A stretch of 64,000 bases of DNA from Adiantum capillus-veneris (GCA_014529385.2 CM043946.1:21566577-21630576), one strand, 5' to 3'. Shown: positions 12,381-25,316, numbered from the stretch's first letter. Numbers and translations: made by a program. Notes: a model not told the origin generated them from the letters alone.

Positions 12381-14039
12381 CAAGCTAAACAACCAAAATG
12401 GTGTGCGATTGAACAAAAATGGACAAACCATGGGACGGAGGAGTGTTATTATAACAAGGGATATGTGAGAGGATGACCATATGCTCCGCAAGCTCAGACG
12501 ACATCTCCTCAAGTCCCACCGATGCCTAGATATCAAATAGGCAACCTACTAGGACCTGTAGGCGTAGAAAGACCACAACTAGTGTTGGGACAACAACCAC
12601 CTCTACCAGGATTATGACCAGTCGGCATAAGATACACACCCACAATAACTGAGTCGGATGAGAAGGCTTTGGTACCTATGCATGCATACTACGACGAGCC
12701 CAATGGATATGCGACGAACTCTGTCTATTATCCACCAGACAAACCCTCTACACCAGAAACATGGAGCATGATAGGAAATACAGGACCATCAACTGCTGCA
12801 CAGGCAGCGGGAGAAGGACGATATAGCCTGGATGAAAGAACACTGTTGTTCATAGCCAACGGAGGCATGAGCAGGCAAAGAATTGCACACCAACAAAGAG
12901 GAGCTCCAGGAGCACCTCAACAGCCTAAAGGACCATGCTACAAGTGTAGAGGAGACCATTGGCTGAGGGACTGCCCTCATGACAAAATCATTAAGGTCAA
13001 CGCATATTGCATGGAGTGTGGAATTACTCACTTAATCCCTGATTGCCCTAAAAACCCGAGCAAAGGAGAAAAAACTACCTTGAATATGCTGGGAGCGCTA
13101 CCATCCAGTGGAGGGTCAGAAAACAAAACTCCAATTTTTGTTAAGGTCTTGACGAGAGCCCAAGCAAGGAAAAATGACAATCAGCCCAAGAGTAACGATG
13201 AAAATCAAGAAGAAATCAAGACTGACAAGTCCAGCGTCATTCGTGATAATCCTTGGAAAGAACGAAGAGCAAAAATGAAAGCTAGACGTGAGCGAAAACA
13301 AAAAGATGTAGAAGTTGAGCTGACGATAGCTCGAGAGCAACTTAAACAGCAAAGAGAGTCCGACTCTCTAAAATCAACGGAAGGACCAAAGAGTGCAAGC
13401 TCAGGAGGATCGGTATTGGTAGATAAGATCAATGAACCCTTAGATGCAATCTTGCAAGCATATGAAGCAAGATTGAAGAACAGACAGACCCTAGAGCAAA
13501 GGTGGATGACATATCCATATCCAGAGATAGAAAAACAGAGACTAGAGATGTGCAAACAACTGATTGAAACTACACAAGATTTACTGGAGCCTCCACCTAT
13601 GGAAGCAAGAGATAGAGTAATCAAACCACCAAACAATGAAACACCTCACAAAACCGAACAAAGGATACCCGACAAGATAGAAAACATTAAATCCTTGTCG
13701 AATGTAGAGGATGCAAAAGACGTACCTAATAGCACTGATGAATCACTGAAAAATTTTCCACCATATTCCCCTATTGTGGAAGAAAATTGTTCTGAAGAGC
13801 TATGGGAAACGGTGCGAAAAGCTCAAGAAAAATATGAGACAAAAACAGTCGAGTCAGCACCTTTCTCGGAGCTGAACTTGAATAAGACTCCATTGATCTG
13901 GACGTTAAATCATTTCAAGGGGATAATGGTTCAGTTGCATCCGAAGATAGCAGACCACAATCTCTTAGAACTTTGCCATCATATATGGGGGACTATGAGG
14001 CAAGGTCAGAAATTTGAAGAGTACCTTCTCAGAGAATAG
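12380..14039 (+). pseudogene. gag: Element A gag, N-terminally truncated, two CCHC knuckles
   Basis: This is the nucleocapsid part of a Ty3/gypsy Gag, which packages element RNA in cytoplasmic particles. The frame is recognisable from about 12380, where PKWC…WTNHGTEEC gives a zinc-finger-like W-C/H/C cluster; TGA codons near 12466 and 12616 interrupt it. The open part is 12669-14039 (456 residues). It holds two knuckles of the CX2CX3HX4C kind: C90-C93-H97-C102 and one starting at C114. A lysine/glutamate-rich linker follows. The capsid N-terminal part is missing. After the TAG at 14037-14039 the sense continues one frame over, so gag and pro were probably one frame with a one-base frameshift. 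Confidence 0.8.
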
Positions 14040-14053
14040 GCGGTTCAAATCAA

Positions 14054-15718
14054 TTGGACACTAAAATCCTGACAGACTTGTTGACCACTCCGGTCAAGTG
14101 TACAATCACATTGGCAGAATTGTTAAAAATTAGGCCAAGCATGTGGACGGAAGTGGGCAAATGTCTTGAAAAATTTGGCATAAGGACGCCTCTTAAGTTC
14201 TTCGAAACCGAGCTTAATGACACAGAACCGAAGAAAGTCAACACTAGACCAGTGCCACTCAACAAGGTAGGAGAGTATTGTGAGGGTGAAGACGGAAACA
14301 CAACCCTACCAGTTGAGTATAATGGCATAGAGACTAAGGCAATACGTGATAGTGGAGCTGGCATTGCCATTGCGACCAAATTGCTATGGGAAAAATGGGA
14401 AAAACCAGCAATACGAACAACTAAAATGAAATTGCAACTGGCGGATGGGCACATAGAAAGGCCTATAGGATTGCTTGAGGCAATTGTGGTATCTTCCTGT
14501 GGCATAGAGTACGAACATACCTTTGCCATAATAGATTTCGGCAAGAAGAACAACTATGAAATTATCCTTGGTAGGCCGTTCATGAGGCAACTCAAAATGG
14601 TACAGGACTGGGGGTATGATTATTTGTATCTAAGACATGCTGAAACTACTACACGTGTAAACATGAAAAATCATAGCTACCATGATGTCACTAGAACCCC
14701 GGTGGAAGAATTTGACTCAGCCACCATTAGTGGATCAGAAGTTCCAGCGTGGCTTTGTAAGAAAAAAGAGATATGGATGTGTGGGGCATCTCAATGTAGT
14801 GAATTTGACCACGATGAAAGGACACTAGAGAGGGTCTTGGAAGACGATGCCTATATACGAGAACCTTTTCCTAAAGAGAATCTCGAACCCCTAGAATGGT
14901 CTCAAATTTTGGCTACATTGGATTCATGCGTCAATGAAGTCACTCCCACTAAATTTTGTGATGAGAATGGCTACGATATCATACCATACTACATGTTAAG
15001 CAAAATTGTGGAGGAGGACGAGGACGAGGACAAGGACGAGGTAGATATTGAGAATATGAGGATCCATAAAACAGAAACGAAACTTGAGATTAAGATAGTG
15101 GGCTATGTGGACATCCACACTAAAGAAATCAAGCAGGAAGGAGAAAAATTTTATGATTCTTCTGATCAAAGTGAAAACAGGGATACCGCAGATGACGAGA
15201 AGTCAGAAAATATAGAGGGAGACGACAATCAAGATCAAGACAATGACGTCTTCTACAATTTCCCAAACCAAAGGGAGAGATGCCAAAAAAGATACAAGAG
15301 TAAACGACACCACATCAGTACACCAACCAGGTTGAGACCCATGCCGGAGTTTGAGGGTAAGACACATTTCCTTATGAACATTCATGTTGTTGAGTGTGCT
15401 AAGGATAAGGTGTCAGGAAGATTTCTTAAGGTGGCTGAAGACTCAAGATTTAAGTCCAGACTGTTGAAACCTAAGAAAATCAGCAAACCAAAAAAAGGAG
15501 TTGCAACAGAAAAACTGAATGTCTGTGGTAGTCCAATTATGACGAAAATTGAACGGAAAACGAGATACAATGAGTTGAAACAAAAGATAAAAAATGTATG
15601 GACAATTGAAATGGAAAGTAGCGATGGAACGAACGCTAGTGATGGGAGTAAAAGGATAGATGTACCTCCTCACTATTGTAAGTACACCATTCAAGAAAGA
15701 AGATTGGTGGTTCAGTAG
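14054..15718 (+). pseudogene. pro: Element A protease region (first retropepsin)
   Basis: Open for 554 codons, read as a continuation of gag rather than from its own ATG (position 14054 is TTG). The retropepsin catalytic loop is RDSGAG with D99, and the closing motif IILGRPFM follows near residue 172, a normal spacing. The remaining 380 residues are acidic linker (a D/E run at about residues 320-335, another near 380-400) and basic sequence, unusually long between protease and RT. The final TAG at 15716-15718 is in frame with the next segment and fits loss of a CAG codon. Confidence 0.8.
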
Positions 15719-15721
15719 CCA

Positions 15722-16811
15722 ATGAGGGAGCCTAAATCAAACGAGTCCTACGATGGGCTAGAGAACGCCAAGAAAATAGACTTAGCAGAGCCAGGAAAAA
15801 ATCCTCGACCTGCTTATATTGCCACAGATCTAGGTCGAGAAGAAGAGGACTTACTGATCAAAACACTTAAGGAATTTCGAGATGTACTTGCATGGTCGTA
15901 CAAAGATTTGAAGGGGGTGGATCTTAACATTTGTGAACATTCAATCCCTTTGAAGTCTGATGCAAAGCCAAGCAAACAACGTCGATACACGTATAATGAG
16001 ACATTTTCCAAAAGGATAAAAGAGTAGATAGACAAACTTATGGAGGCTGAATTTATTTATGAGATAGAACACACGGACTGGGTGTCCCCGATAGTGGTGG
16101 TACCTAAGAAAAACGGGAAATTACGAGTGTGTGTAAATCTCAAGAAGGTAAACGCAGCAACAATAAGAGACAACTACCCTCTTCCTATCACTGAACACGT
16201 CCTGGAACGAGTGGCGGGCAAGAAATCCTATAGCTTTATGGACGGATTCTCGGGTTATAACCAATTGGGGGTCAAACTAGAAGATCAATACAAAACAGCA
16301 TTTGCAACAGAATGGGGCATATATGCGTTTAGGGTAATGCCATTTGGCTTGACCAATGCTCCAGCCACATTTCAGAGATTAATGACACACGCTTTTAAAG
16401 AATACTTGCGAAAATTCTTGGATATTTACATGCACAACTTGTGTGTCTATTCTCTATTGAGAGAAGACCATATAGATCATCTGAGAAAGGGATTTGAAAA
16501 ATGCAGAACGTATAGGATTTGCCTCAACCTAGAAAAATGCGTATTCATGGTACGACAAGGTAAAATCATAGGCCACATAGTGTCGGCTAATGGAATTACC
16601 ACTGATGAAGACAAGGTGAAGGTGATCATAGAATTGCCAAGACCAAACACTGTATGAGAGGTACAATCATTTATGGGACACTGTGGATACTACCGACGTT
16701 TTATCTACATGTACGTTGTAATAGCAAAACCCTTGTATAGTCTAATCACGCTCTTCATTTGGACAAATGAATGTGAGGAGTCATTCCAGAAATTAAAAGA
16801 TGCATTGGTAT
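15722..16811 (+). pseudogene. RT: Element A reverse transcriptase, dead active site, split by C
   Basis: RNA-directed DNA polymerase of Ty3/gypsy type. The sense continues in frame through TAG 16025-16027 and TGA 16655-16657. Landmarks: WVSPIVVVPKKNGKLRVCV (fingers), [26 protein letters not shown]. The catalytic YxDD box is YMHN (16427-16438; H132 and N133 of the 205-residue frame starting at 16040), so both metal-binding aspartates are lost. After the TGA, GHCGYYRRFI and a thumb-like segment run to 16811, where element C is inserted; the reading resumes at 29182. Confidence 0.9.
16808..16811. repeat. Target-site duplication of element C (left)
   Basis: GTAT is repeated at 29182-29185. Leaving out C and one GTAT gives a continuous element A reading frame across the site, which confirms the 4-base duplication. 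Confidence 0.95.
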
Positions 16812-17070
16812 TGAAGCGGTCCGGGGCGGGCAACAAGAAGAGCAACCTCTAGACACCCTTCTAGGCTCCCGTGCTGCTCAATGGGGCTGGGGCACAACAC
16901 AACACAAACCAAAACAACAAACCCCCAGACAAATCCCAACTACACAAGGGGCACCACCTAGTTTAAGAGCGAACTAGGATGCAAAAGAGGAGAATCGTTA
17001 CAGCAACCCACAAACAAGCAAGGAATTTACACTAACCCTAACACCAATGGAACACTCTCACACACTAAAA

Positions 17071-17115
<45 letters not shown>

Positions 17116-19513
17116 GAGAGAGAGGGTGCTCGGGCTGCTTTGAAGTGTATCGTTAATGATCAAGCAAACATAAATATATATATGTAAGAAAGAGAGAGAA
17201 GGGGGAAGGGGGGTGCTTGTTGCACTAATGCCTTCTTACAAATCTGTCATGACCAATCAAAGTGAGATTAGTATTTGTTCAACATAGCCCGAGTAAATTA
17301 CACCACAACACATCACAAGAAAAAAAGCCACCCCAATCACTGTCTTAAGGCCAGGGGAGTCCTCTCCACCCTGTCGCCCTCTTACAGCATGTGGGATTTA
17401 TGGCTAAATTGATAACAATACCCGGAGACAAGCTATCAAGAACTTAAATAAAACACCAAGACACTTACACATCATTATTGTCCATGATTTCACGTTGGAA
17501 GGGAGACAAGGTATCCATGCTTAGTCCAAATTCACCCTCCTTGATTCAGCAAATGTTGGGCTTACTCTAGTAGGAGAAATGATAGATTTCCTACTCTCAA
17601 TTTAATGATCACTCTCTCTTACAATGGCATAGAGTTCCCTTGCTAATCACCCCTAATACAACACATACATATGCCTAATGCCAATGAGATTCCACTCAAG
17701 AGCTCCTTCTCAAGAGGTTGAGCTTGGCTTCTCAAGCTATAGCATAGTGCTCTTTCTTCTCCCCCCTTTTTGTGCTAGCTATACCCTCCTTTTATAGCAA
17801 TTTTGAAGGCTAGGGTTACTCCTCTAACCATGGTTGGGTTAGATTTTCAGCAATTTATCTAATTTCTTTTGCTTGGAATTATCAAGAAGTTGGTGGGGAA
17901 AGAGAGAGGAGAGAAATGGAGGTGATAGGACTTTTCATAGTGGGTTAGTGTTAGTAGAGTTAGTATTAATTTACAAATGGAATTGGATATTTACAATGGG
18001 AGTATCCATGTAGGATACAAATAAGGAAGAAAAACTCTTAAGAGGTAAGAAAAGGTGGATTTCTTACAAGGTTGATGCTCCAAGTGTCTTGAGTAGGGCC
18101 AATTTTGACGCTTGTTGACGGTCCACTAGCTTTGACGGTACATTTTTTCTCCACTCTTGACCTTCCTTGAGAGACAAGGTAATTGAAGCTGAGTAATCAA
18201 CCACCATGATGCTATCTTTTAAGAGAAGAGGCTGAATTTTGTGGTTTTTTTGGATAGATATGGGTAATTTGGAGGAGGAAAAAGGAGACTAGGTGGTCAA
18301 TTTTGGAATGGAATTGTGTGTGGGAGGTATGAGTTCACCATGGTTTCTCTTATTCTTCAAGGTTGAGGAGAAGGTGAGTAGGGTGCAGAGAGGAGTGGTG
18401 AGAGAGGTGGGGATGATGAGTGGAGAAGTGTGTGTGAAAGAGGAAAATGATAAAGTGGAAGAGAGAGTGTGGCTGCATAGCATGGGAAAACTAGGGTCCA
18501 CTAATAAAATCATAGCTCATAGTTCGTAGCTCAAAAAAATATGAAAAAATTTGAGGCAAAATTTCAGCCCACGAGCTACAACTTTTGTTTGTATCACCTT
18601 TTCAAATTTGGAGAGCAAGTGAACTTTAAAAATTCAACAAAACCGACCGTTTTTTTCCACTGCACAAGGTCCTTGTGGGGTCCTTCTTTGGATGATTCTT
18701 TTGAATACCTCTAAGAGTGAGCCCTCTATAGTGCATGTATGCATGCCACCTACCCTTGACCTTATTTGGTAGGTCTATAATTGAAGATATTGTTGAGATC
18801 ATGATATAAGTGAATAGTACAACTAAGAAAATCAAATATTGAGGGGTCTAAAAAATATGTACATGTCAAATATAAATAATATAAGTGGAAAAAATATAAA
18901 AGGGTCAAAAGAAATCTCTCTCATTATGAGGCTACCATAAAAAGATAAATATTTTTGGTGTTCTAATTTTTTTTGAAAAAAAACAAAATAGATGTAGGAA
19001 GGGAAAAATCACAATAGTGAAAAAATATACACATAAATAAAACTAGTTTTTTTGGATTTTTGTTGGGGTGGAGTTACACCAAATATAAGAGAAGCTTACA
19101 TGAAAATATTTCTATATGGAATAAAGAGTATGAAAAATGGTAAGAAAAATTGTGGTAATGGTGAGGCAATGTACAGAGCATAAATAACACACACCTAGGT
19201 AGAAATATTTAAATAAATACCAAAATAATTATGAAAAAATCTTTTATTTAGGCCCTATATACAAAGAAATATTTACATACGCATGGGCCATAATATAATT
19301 ATATTTTTTATTTTTTTTATTTTTTTGGCTCAACTAGCCCAATGACTAGCTAATTGAGGGTTTTTTATTTCAGTAAGGAGATATGGGAAAAGTCCCCTAA
19401 CTCACACGCACCTATATACAGTGAAAGGGTGGGGGTAACCACAGTGTTTGAGTGATTTGATACGGTGAGATAACTCACTATGGCAATTACAGAGAGCCGA
19501 AAAACGGCTATCA
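16812..19513 (-). repeat. 3' LTR of element C
   Basis: On the minus strand it begins TGATAGCCG at 19513 and ends GCTTCA at 16812. It carries a (GA)n microsatellite at 17074-17125. A segment of about 920 bases (roughly 17771-18695) has no counterpart in the element D LTR and contains a TATA box on the minus strand at 17791-17798 (GCTATAAA). The opposed small frames at 18289-18529 lie in this segment; nothing indicates that they are genes. Confidence 0.95.
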
Positions 19514-19529
19514 TTAGCCCTCCCCCAGG
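19514..19529 (-). other. Polypurine tract of element C
   Basis: On the minus strand CCTGGGGGAGGGCTAA abuts the 3' LTR start. Element D has the same tract with one difference (42532-42547). Confidence 0.9.
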
Positions 19530-19541
19530 ATGATGGTATAT

Positions 19542-19889
19542 TCATGTACCATCATAAAGAATCTTTTCCAAAGAGAGTGCTTCAGAGTCCTTGACAAGAG
19601 CTTCATTGTTTGGCCCCTTGGAATTTTGGTTTGTGTTACACTCATGCTTCATGGAACAATACTTACATGGGATAGTTGCCTTTTGCTCTGGTAGATCCTT
19701 TGGTAGAAGGCGACTCAAGTAAGGCTTCAAGCGATAGCCGTTTACCTTCCTGGAGTGCTCTTTCCCATTCAAGTCCATAAGTTGATAGTAACTTGAATTG
19801 AAAGCCTTCTTGACTATGTATGGCCCTTGCCATCTTTTTTCAAATTTGGCGTCAAAACGATTATCGAGTCGATTGTCATACCTTAGCAC
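19542..19889 (-). pseudogene. Element C integrase C-terminal tail
   Basis: A 115-residue open piece corresponding to the last part of the element D polyprotein. RWQGPYIVKKAF and GYRLKPYLSRLLP belong to the small beta-barrel after the integrase core. It is cut off from the rest of pol by the TAG at 19947-19949. D differs here by a few residues and a small change near the PEQKA stretch. Confidence 0.85.
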
Positions 19890-19946
19890 AAGATCTCCTT
19901 CATTGATGCCTTTGTCCTTCAGTTTCTTGTCAAGCTTCTCCTTTGT

Positions 19947-21710
19947 CTATGTGTCTTTCCTCTTATAGCACTCGTATGCTGCTTCTCTTTTCCACTCAAG
20001 CTCAGCTAAGGTAAGAAGTCGATCCATCCATGCTTCTTGATCATCTTGTGCTGATTTGCCATGAAGTCGCATTGTTGGAATGTTTAGTTCAATTGGCTGT
20101 AAAGCCTCTTGACCATTGACCAAGTGAAATGGTGTGAACTCCGTGGCTTCCCTATATGTGGTTCGATACGCCCACAAGGCACCATCCAAGAAGTCATCCC
20201 ACAACTTTCTCTTGTTTTTCACCATCTTTCTAATGATTCCTGCAATGACACCATTAGCTTTTTCTACCAAACCATTTGATTGGGGATAGTAGGGTGTACT
20301 GTGACGATGTAGAATGCGAAGTTCTTCACAGACTTCTGTGAGCAATCCCTTTCTAAAACCTGGACCATTATCAGAAACAATCTCCAAAGGTGTGCCAAAT
20401 CTACAACAAATGTGAGTGTAGACAAATTTGCTCACTGTCCTCTCATTTACCTTTGCCACACTTTGTGCTTCCACCCACCTAGTCATATAGTCTACAGCCA
20501 CTAGAATGTAGAGTTTACCATTTTTTGTCCTAGGCAGAGGACCCATAGCATCAATGCCCCACTTTTCAAAGGGTCCATTTGCAAGCACGATTTGCCTTGG
20601 ACCATAAATCAATCTTCTATTCCCATTTACCTGACAATTGTGACAACTTTTACACCAATGTTGGACATCCACATGCAGACTTGGCCAAACATACCCCGCA
20701 AGCAAAATCTTCTTCACAGTTAATTCTTGGTAAAAATGACCACCACATGCCTCTTCATGCAAACCTTTTAGAATGGCTGGAATTTCCGCGATAGTTGGTA
20801 CTCTTCTGCACACTTTATCCTTCCCTCTTTGATAGAGGGAGCCTTCTAGGAAGAGATACATGCTTGCCTTCTTCATGAGTCTCCTCTTCTGATCTTTTGT
20901 GAAGTCTGGTGGAAACTCACCCTCCAAAATGTAGCCAATGATGGGAGCCAATGACTCCAATCCCTGGTACCTCGGTTGCTTCACAGCAGCCGCCACCATG
21001 ATGACCTGCACTTCTTTGTTTACACATGCAACGGCTTGTTGTGCAAGTAAATCAGCATCTTCATTTTGTTTCCTAGGAATATGATATAATTGCACCTCCT
21101 CAAATTGATTAAATAGCCTACAGATGGTATGAACTTTGGCCCTTAGTCTTTCATTTTTGTATGCCCAAATGCCTAAAATCTGCTTCACAATGAGAAGTGC
21201 ATCCCCTTTTACCATGAGACGTTGTATACCATGGCCAATGCATATTTTTAAACCATGAAGTAGTGTGTCATATTCTGCTTCATTGTTGCTAGCTGAACTT
21301 GGTAGATTGAACTTCTCTTTCATGATCACCTCTCCACTTGGGTTGAGCAACACTAGCCCTCCCCCTGCTTTTCCTGTGGCTCGACGAAAAGCTCCATCAA
21401 AGAACAAGGTAAAAGCATTAGGAATACTTTTTGGTGGTGGCAATGGTAGGGTCTTTACTTCAGGCACCTTAATCTCCTTTTCATGCACCCTATAAGTGAG
21501 AATCCCTGCCAATTGTGCACGCACACTATCTTCTACCTTGAAAGAGTATTGAAACTCTTGCAACTCCATAATCCACTTTGAGATCCTAGTACTAAGATTC
21601 ATTTGAGATGACACCCAAGGGAACAAATTCTCTGCGGTGAGGATTATAAAAGGTTTTGGGAGCAAGTAGGATCTAAACTTCCTTATCGCAAACATGAGAG
21701 AAAGCATCAT
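19947..21710 (-). pseudogene. Element C RNase H (second), integrase, broken at both ends
   Basis: A 587-residue open piece. It starts in the end of the first RNase H, then holds the second, archaeal-type RNase H (FFDGAFRR, NNEAEY, VKGDALLIV, NEDADLLA) and the integrase: zinc domain HEEACGGHF…CKSCHNC, then core GIDAMG, SDNGPG and GLVEKANG, the three catalytic acidic residues. Upstream a one-base loss relative to D (AATGCTTTGGAG in D) shifts the frame near 21730. Downstream D has CAA where C has TAG at 19947-19949. Confidence 0.9.
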
Positions 21711-21736
21711 GAGTTCTGCCTCCGTGTAGCCTCTCT

Positions 21737-22717
21737 CTAAAAATTCATGACCCTACTAGCAAAGTAGATGGTCCGCATCCTGGTACTATAGGGATCTTGT
21801 TGTAGCAAAACTACACCAATTGTTTCTTTCCCAACACTAGAGCTAACAAAGAATGTGTACTCCCAACAAGGAGGCATGAGTGTTGGTAGCTCTGATAAAA
21901 TGGCTTTAATGTTACAAAAGTACTCTTCAAGCTCATCAGACCATGCAAATTCTACTTGTTGTGTCAACTTTTGCAAAGGGTGAAGTAACTCCGAGGCTAA
22001 GTGAATGAAGCGGGACATATACTTCACCTTTTGAATGAATGAGATGACCTCCTTAAGACTCTTGGGTGATGGTAGCTCAATAAGAGCCTTTGTCTTTGAA
22101 GGATCCACTTCAATGCCTTTGTAAGAAACTTTATGACGAAGCAAGATTACTTCATCCTCACCTATATGGCACTTTTCGGGGTTGAGTTGACCACCCATGT
22201 CGTAGAGCTTCTTTAAACCTTCTTCTACCCTTTGTAGATGCAATGATTTTGAGCTATAAATACAGAAATCATCAATGAACACCCTAATTGACTTTCCAAA
22301 GAATGCTTGAAACACCATATTCATGAAACGTTGGAATGTTGCAGGAGCATTTGTCAGACCAAATGGCATGACTCTAAAAGCATAACAACCCCAAGGAGTG
22401 ATAAAGGTTGTTTTCAATTGATCCTCCAATGCAATCCCTATTTGAAAGTAACCTGAGTAACCATCTCACACAGTGTACTTCTCATGACCAACTACCTCAT
22501 TTAGTATCTCATCCTGGAATGGGAGGGGAAAGTGATCTCTTTTTGTTGCCTCATTGAGGGGACGGTAATCCACACACACCCTCCACTTGCCATTTTTCTT
22601 AGGAGTGACAACAACAGGAGAGACCCACTCTGAATTCTCAACTAGATAAATGAAACCTTCTGCTAGAAGCTTTCTTACCTCCTTGAGTAGAGCCTGCTCC
22701 TTTATAACTCCTAGCCT
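21737..22717 (-). pseudogene. Element C reverse transcriptase and first RNase H
   Basis: The open part is 21737-22429 (230 residues); the sense extends to 22717 through an in-frame TGA near 22468 (TGC in D). The RT catalytic motif FIDDF is kept, as are [16 protein letters not shown] and the thumb. The first RNase H follows with FVSSSVGKET in place of the usual DAS, so its first metal ligand is gone, as in D. A nonsense TGA (CGA in D) at 22718-22720 separates it from gag-PR. Confidence 0.9.
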
Positions 22718-24808
22718 TCATAGCTTCTGAGCTTTAGGTGTGGCCTCAGGCTTTAACTCAATCTTGTGTTGAACAACATCTACCCCACGCACGTCGGTGT
22801 AGTCTTTAGCAAAAAGCCTAGGAAACTTCCTTAGCACACATTTGAACTCCTCTCTTTCATCCTTTGTAAGTGTTGTTGATAGCATACCTTCCAGCATCCC
22901 TTCATCTTGAACACCTTCGTTCTCTTGAGGACCTACCTCCTCCAAGCCTTGACAAGAGGTCTCTTGGTTGCTTGGCTTAAATCTTACCCCCATGACTTCG
23001 ATGGAAGACTCCTCTTCAGTAATGCTGCCGCTACTTTCTTCTTCTGAAGTGCTATCGGTCCAACCTTCTTCCGTCTCACTTTGAGATGATTCTTCATGGA
23101 GCTCCTCTTGGCGTTGCTCCTTCATGTCAAAGACAACCTTCATGTCGTTTCTGCAAATTAGCTTTCCACTCTCCCAATCCTGCAAAGCTCGCATTTTCAT
23201 TAGCCATGGTCTCCCTAGGATAAATGGGTAACCATTTCCTTTGGTAGACATGACATAGAAATCCACTGCCTTCTTAATGCCAAAGGCCTCCACAAAAACA
23301 TTTTTACAAATGCCTACGCACCTAGCCTTGCTATTGTTTGCCATCTTGACCTTAATTTCAGGTGTCTCATGGATGTGCATGCCTAGTTTTTGCATGAGTC
23401 CCTCTGTCATGATGCAAATTTGTGCACCCCCATCCACTAGACCTTTCCTAACCAATCTCCCTTTTATGTAACAATCTAGCACAGGTGTAATGTCCTCATT
23501 CATTTCAGCTTGTGCAATTTTTACAACAGGCACACTCTCTTTCACCTTTCTCCTAGTGCTAATTGCCCTTGTTAAATCCCTCCTAACTTGTGGACATAAT
23601 GCAAGAAATTGAGGCCATGAGATATCAGGACCCTTACCTCTCATGTCTTCCAACAGGTTGTATGGAGCCATTCCATGTCCAAGAGGGAAGTCTTGGAGGT
23701 TGATACGACGTCGAGTCCTCTTAGCCTCCTTGGTCTCCTTTGCCTTCTTTTCTCGTCCATGGTCACTTTGTGATGTAACTCCTTCTTTCTCCTTACCTTT
23801 CCCTCGGCCACGCTTAATGCCATTTGCTTCCATATCAACCTCTCTTGAATTTGTCACCTCTACCACATGCACGTTTGGGTCTGGCAAAGGTGGAACTCCT
23901 TCCACTCCTTGTGGAGGTGGTCTTGCTCCATTTGTCCTTTGTATAAGCCGTGGTTGCTGACTAGTTCCTTCACCTGCATTCATCACTGGGTAATTCAAGT
24001 TAGGTCTCCCTGGCTCTCCACGGGGCCAAGGACAATTATACATCCCATGTCCAGACTCTCCGCAATTCCAACATTGCAAGACTCTCCTAGTTCGTGGCTC
24101 TCTCTCTTCTGACTTCTTTGCTTGTCCCTTTGGACCTACAGCTTGTGCAAGGTGAATTGAAAGGCTGCTTAAAGATTCATTTAAATTCTCAATCACTTCA
24201 GCCGTTACCTCAGGAAGCTCCCTAGATGTTGATGCTTGTGACTTACCTTTGGGTCTAAGACCTTCTATTGGAACCTCTCCCCTTAAGCACTTGAGTTTCC
24301 TATACTTCTCAGCAGCCCTAGTTTCAGCTGCATCAAAGGTAGCAGGTGCACCCGCCTCAACTTTTACCTTAAGGTCAGGAAAGAGTCCGGCTATGAACCT
24401 CTCCTTCTTTAGAAATTCTGCACCATCACCAGGGTTAGCAACATTTCGTATCCATAGAGCCCAAAGACGTAGAAACTCTTGCTTGTACAAGTAGTAGTCA
24501 TCTAAGTCTTTTTGCTTATGAGAAACAATGTCTTGCCATAGTTTTTGAGTGTTTTGGGGATCAAAGAAGTATCTCTTAAAACGATTCAAAACTTCTGTGT
24601 AATTCCCCTTAACTTCCTCAGGCAAAGAGTCAAACCAAGTACTAGCATCTTTCCTAAGGACCACCTCAAACATTTCTACACGTTCTTGATCGGTTACTAT
24701 CCTCTTGATACGGCAAGACATCTTGAAATTTTCTAAAAATAATTCTGTATCCTCTCCAGGCTCTCCAAAGAAAAGAGGATATCCAGACATTTGGCGTTGG
24801 CTCTCCAT
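22718..24808 (-). pseudogene. gag: Element C gag-protease
   Basis: Open for 696 codons from the same ATG as D. It begins MESQRQMSGYPLFFGEPGED, has the retrotransposon gag core (W-FDSLPEEV, then FKRYFFDPQN), one knuckle CWNCGESGHGMYNC and a retropepsin with VDGGAQ and FILGRPWL. The glycine in D-G-G replaces the usual serine or threonine and is shared with D, so it is a family trait. The frame ends at a TGA that is CGA in D, just before RT. The Gag itself looks intact and could still form particles. Confidence 0.9.
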
Positions 24809-24857
24809 TATTATGAAAGATTACAACACGAGTTACAATAAGGGATACAATAGAGAT

Positions 24858-25316
24858 CTAGAACCACTCGCCTGCAAATGAAGAAGTAAGAAAATACCAC
24901 TCTAGGTTTTCTTCTTCAGCTATCCAAGCTTCAATGAGGTCTCGATTTGTTTGATCAAAAAAAAAAGGTAGACTATTGATGAGCTCTAAGAAGGGTTGAA
25001 ATTCTTCAAAGCTAAGGCAATAAACAGAAATCTCTAGAACTTCATTTTCTGGATCCAAAAGAGCAACCACGTCCCAAGTGATAAATTGCACTTGCTCTAC
25101 GATTCCCAACGCACAAGCGGTTTGTATAAAAACTAGATCTTCATGCTCATCGAAGGCCGTGAGAAAGTAGCAATTGACTAGGAGCTCCTTTCCTTCGAGT
25201 TCCACACAGTCGGAGTAAAGCAACCTTCTCACAATTTCATAAAGAACATCCTCATCAAGTCCAATCAAGTTTGCAAGATTTAAAGACTCCACTTGTGCTA
25301 CAAAATTCCTGGACAA
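24858..25316 (-). CDS. Leader ORF b2 of element C (152 aa, unknown function)
   Basis: It lies 49 bases upstream of gag and is conserved at the same place in D (47889-48347) with few changes. It is acidic, soluble-looking, with no signal peptide or membrane segment. It is paralogous to the next ORF upstream, b1: both share VxRRL, a block ending ACAL..V..V.F..W.V, then L.F.EF.P.L.LINSLPF.F....R.L. No named domain is recognised; the N-terminal LP/VVRRLP look is only vaguely F-box-like. In C the first arginine block reads RRLLYSD where D has RRLPHSD. Confidence 0.7.
   Translation of the reverse strand: MSRNFVAQVESLNLANLIGLDEDVLYEIVRRLLYSDCVELEGKELLVNCYFLTAFDEHEDLVFIQTACALGIVEQVQFITWDVVALLDPENEVLEISVYCLSFEEFQPFLELINSLPFFFDQTNRDLIEAWIAEEENLEWYFLTSSFAGEWF

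Noticed and set aside
18289-18529. Opposed 74- and 78-codon frames, repeated at 27956-28196
   Set aside because: They lie in the LTR of element C and are repeated only because the two LTRs are nearly identical; no coding signal or motif.
23277-24736. Several + strand frames opposite element C gag, and matching ones at 46308-47525 opposite D
   Set aside because: Antisense shadows of the gag-pol frame; sequence is explained by the codons on the minus strand.
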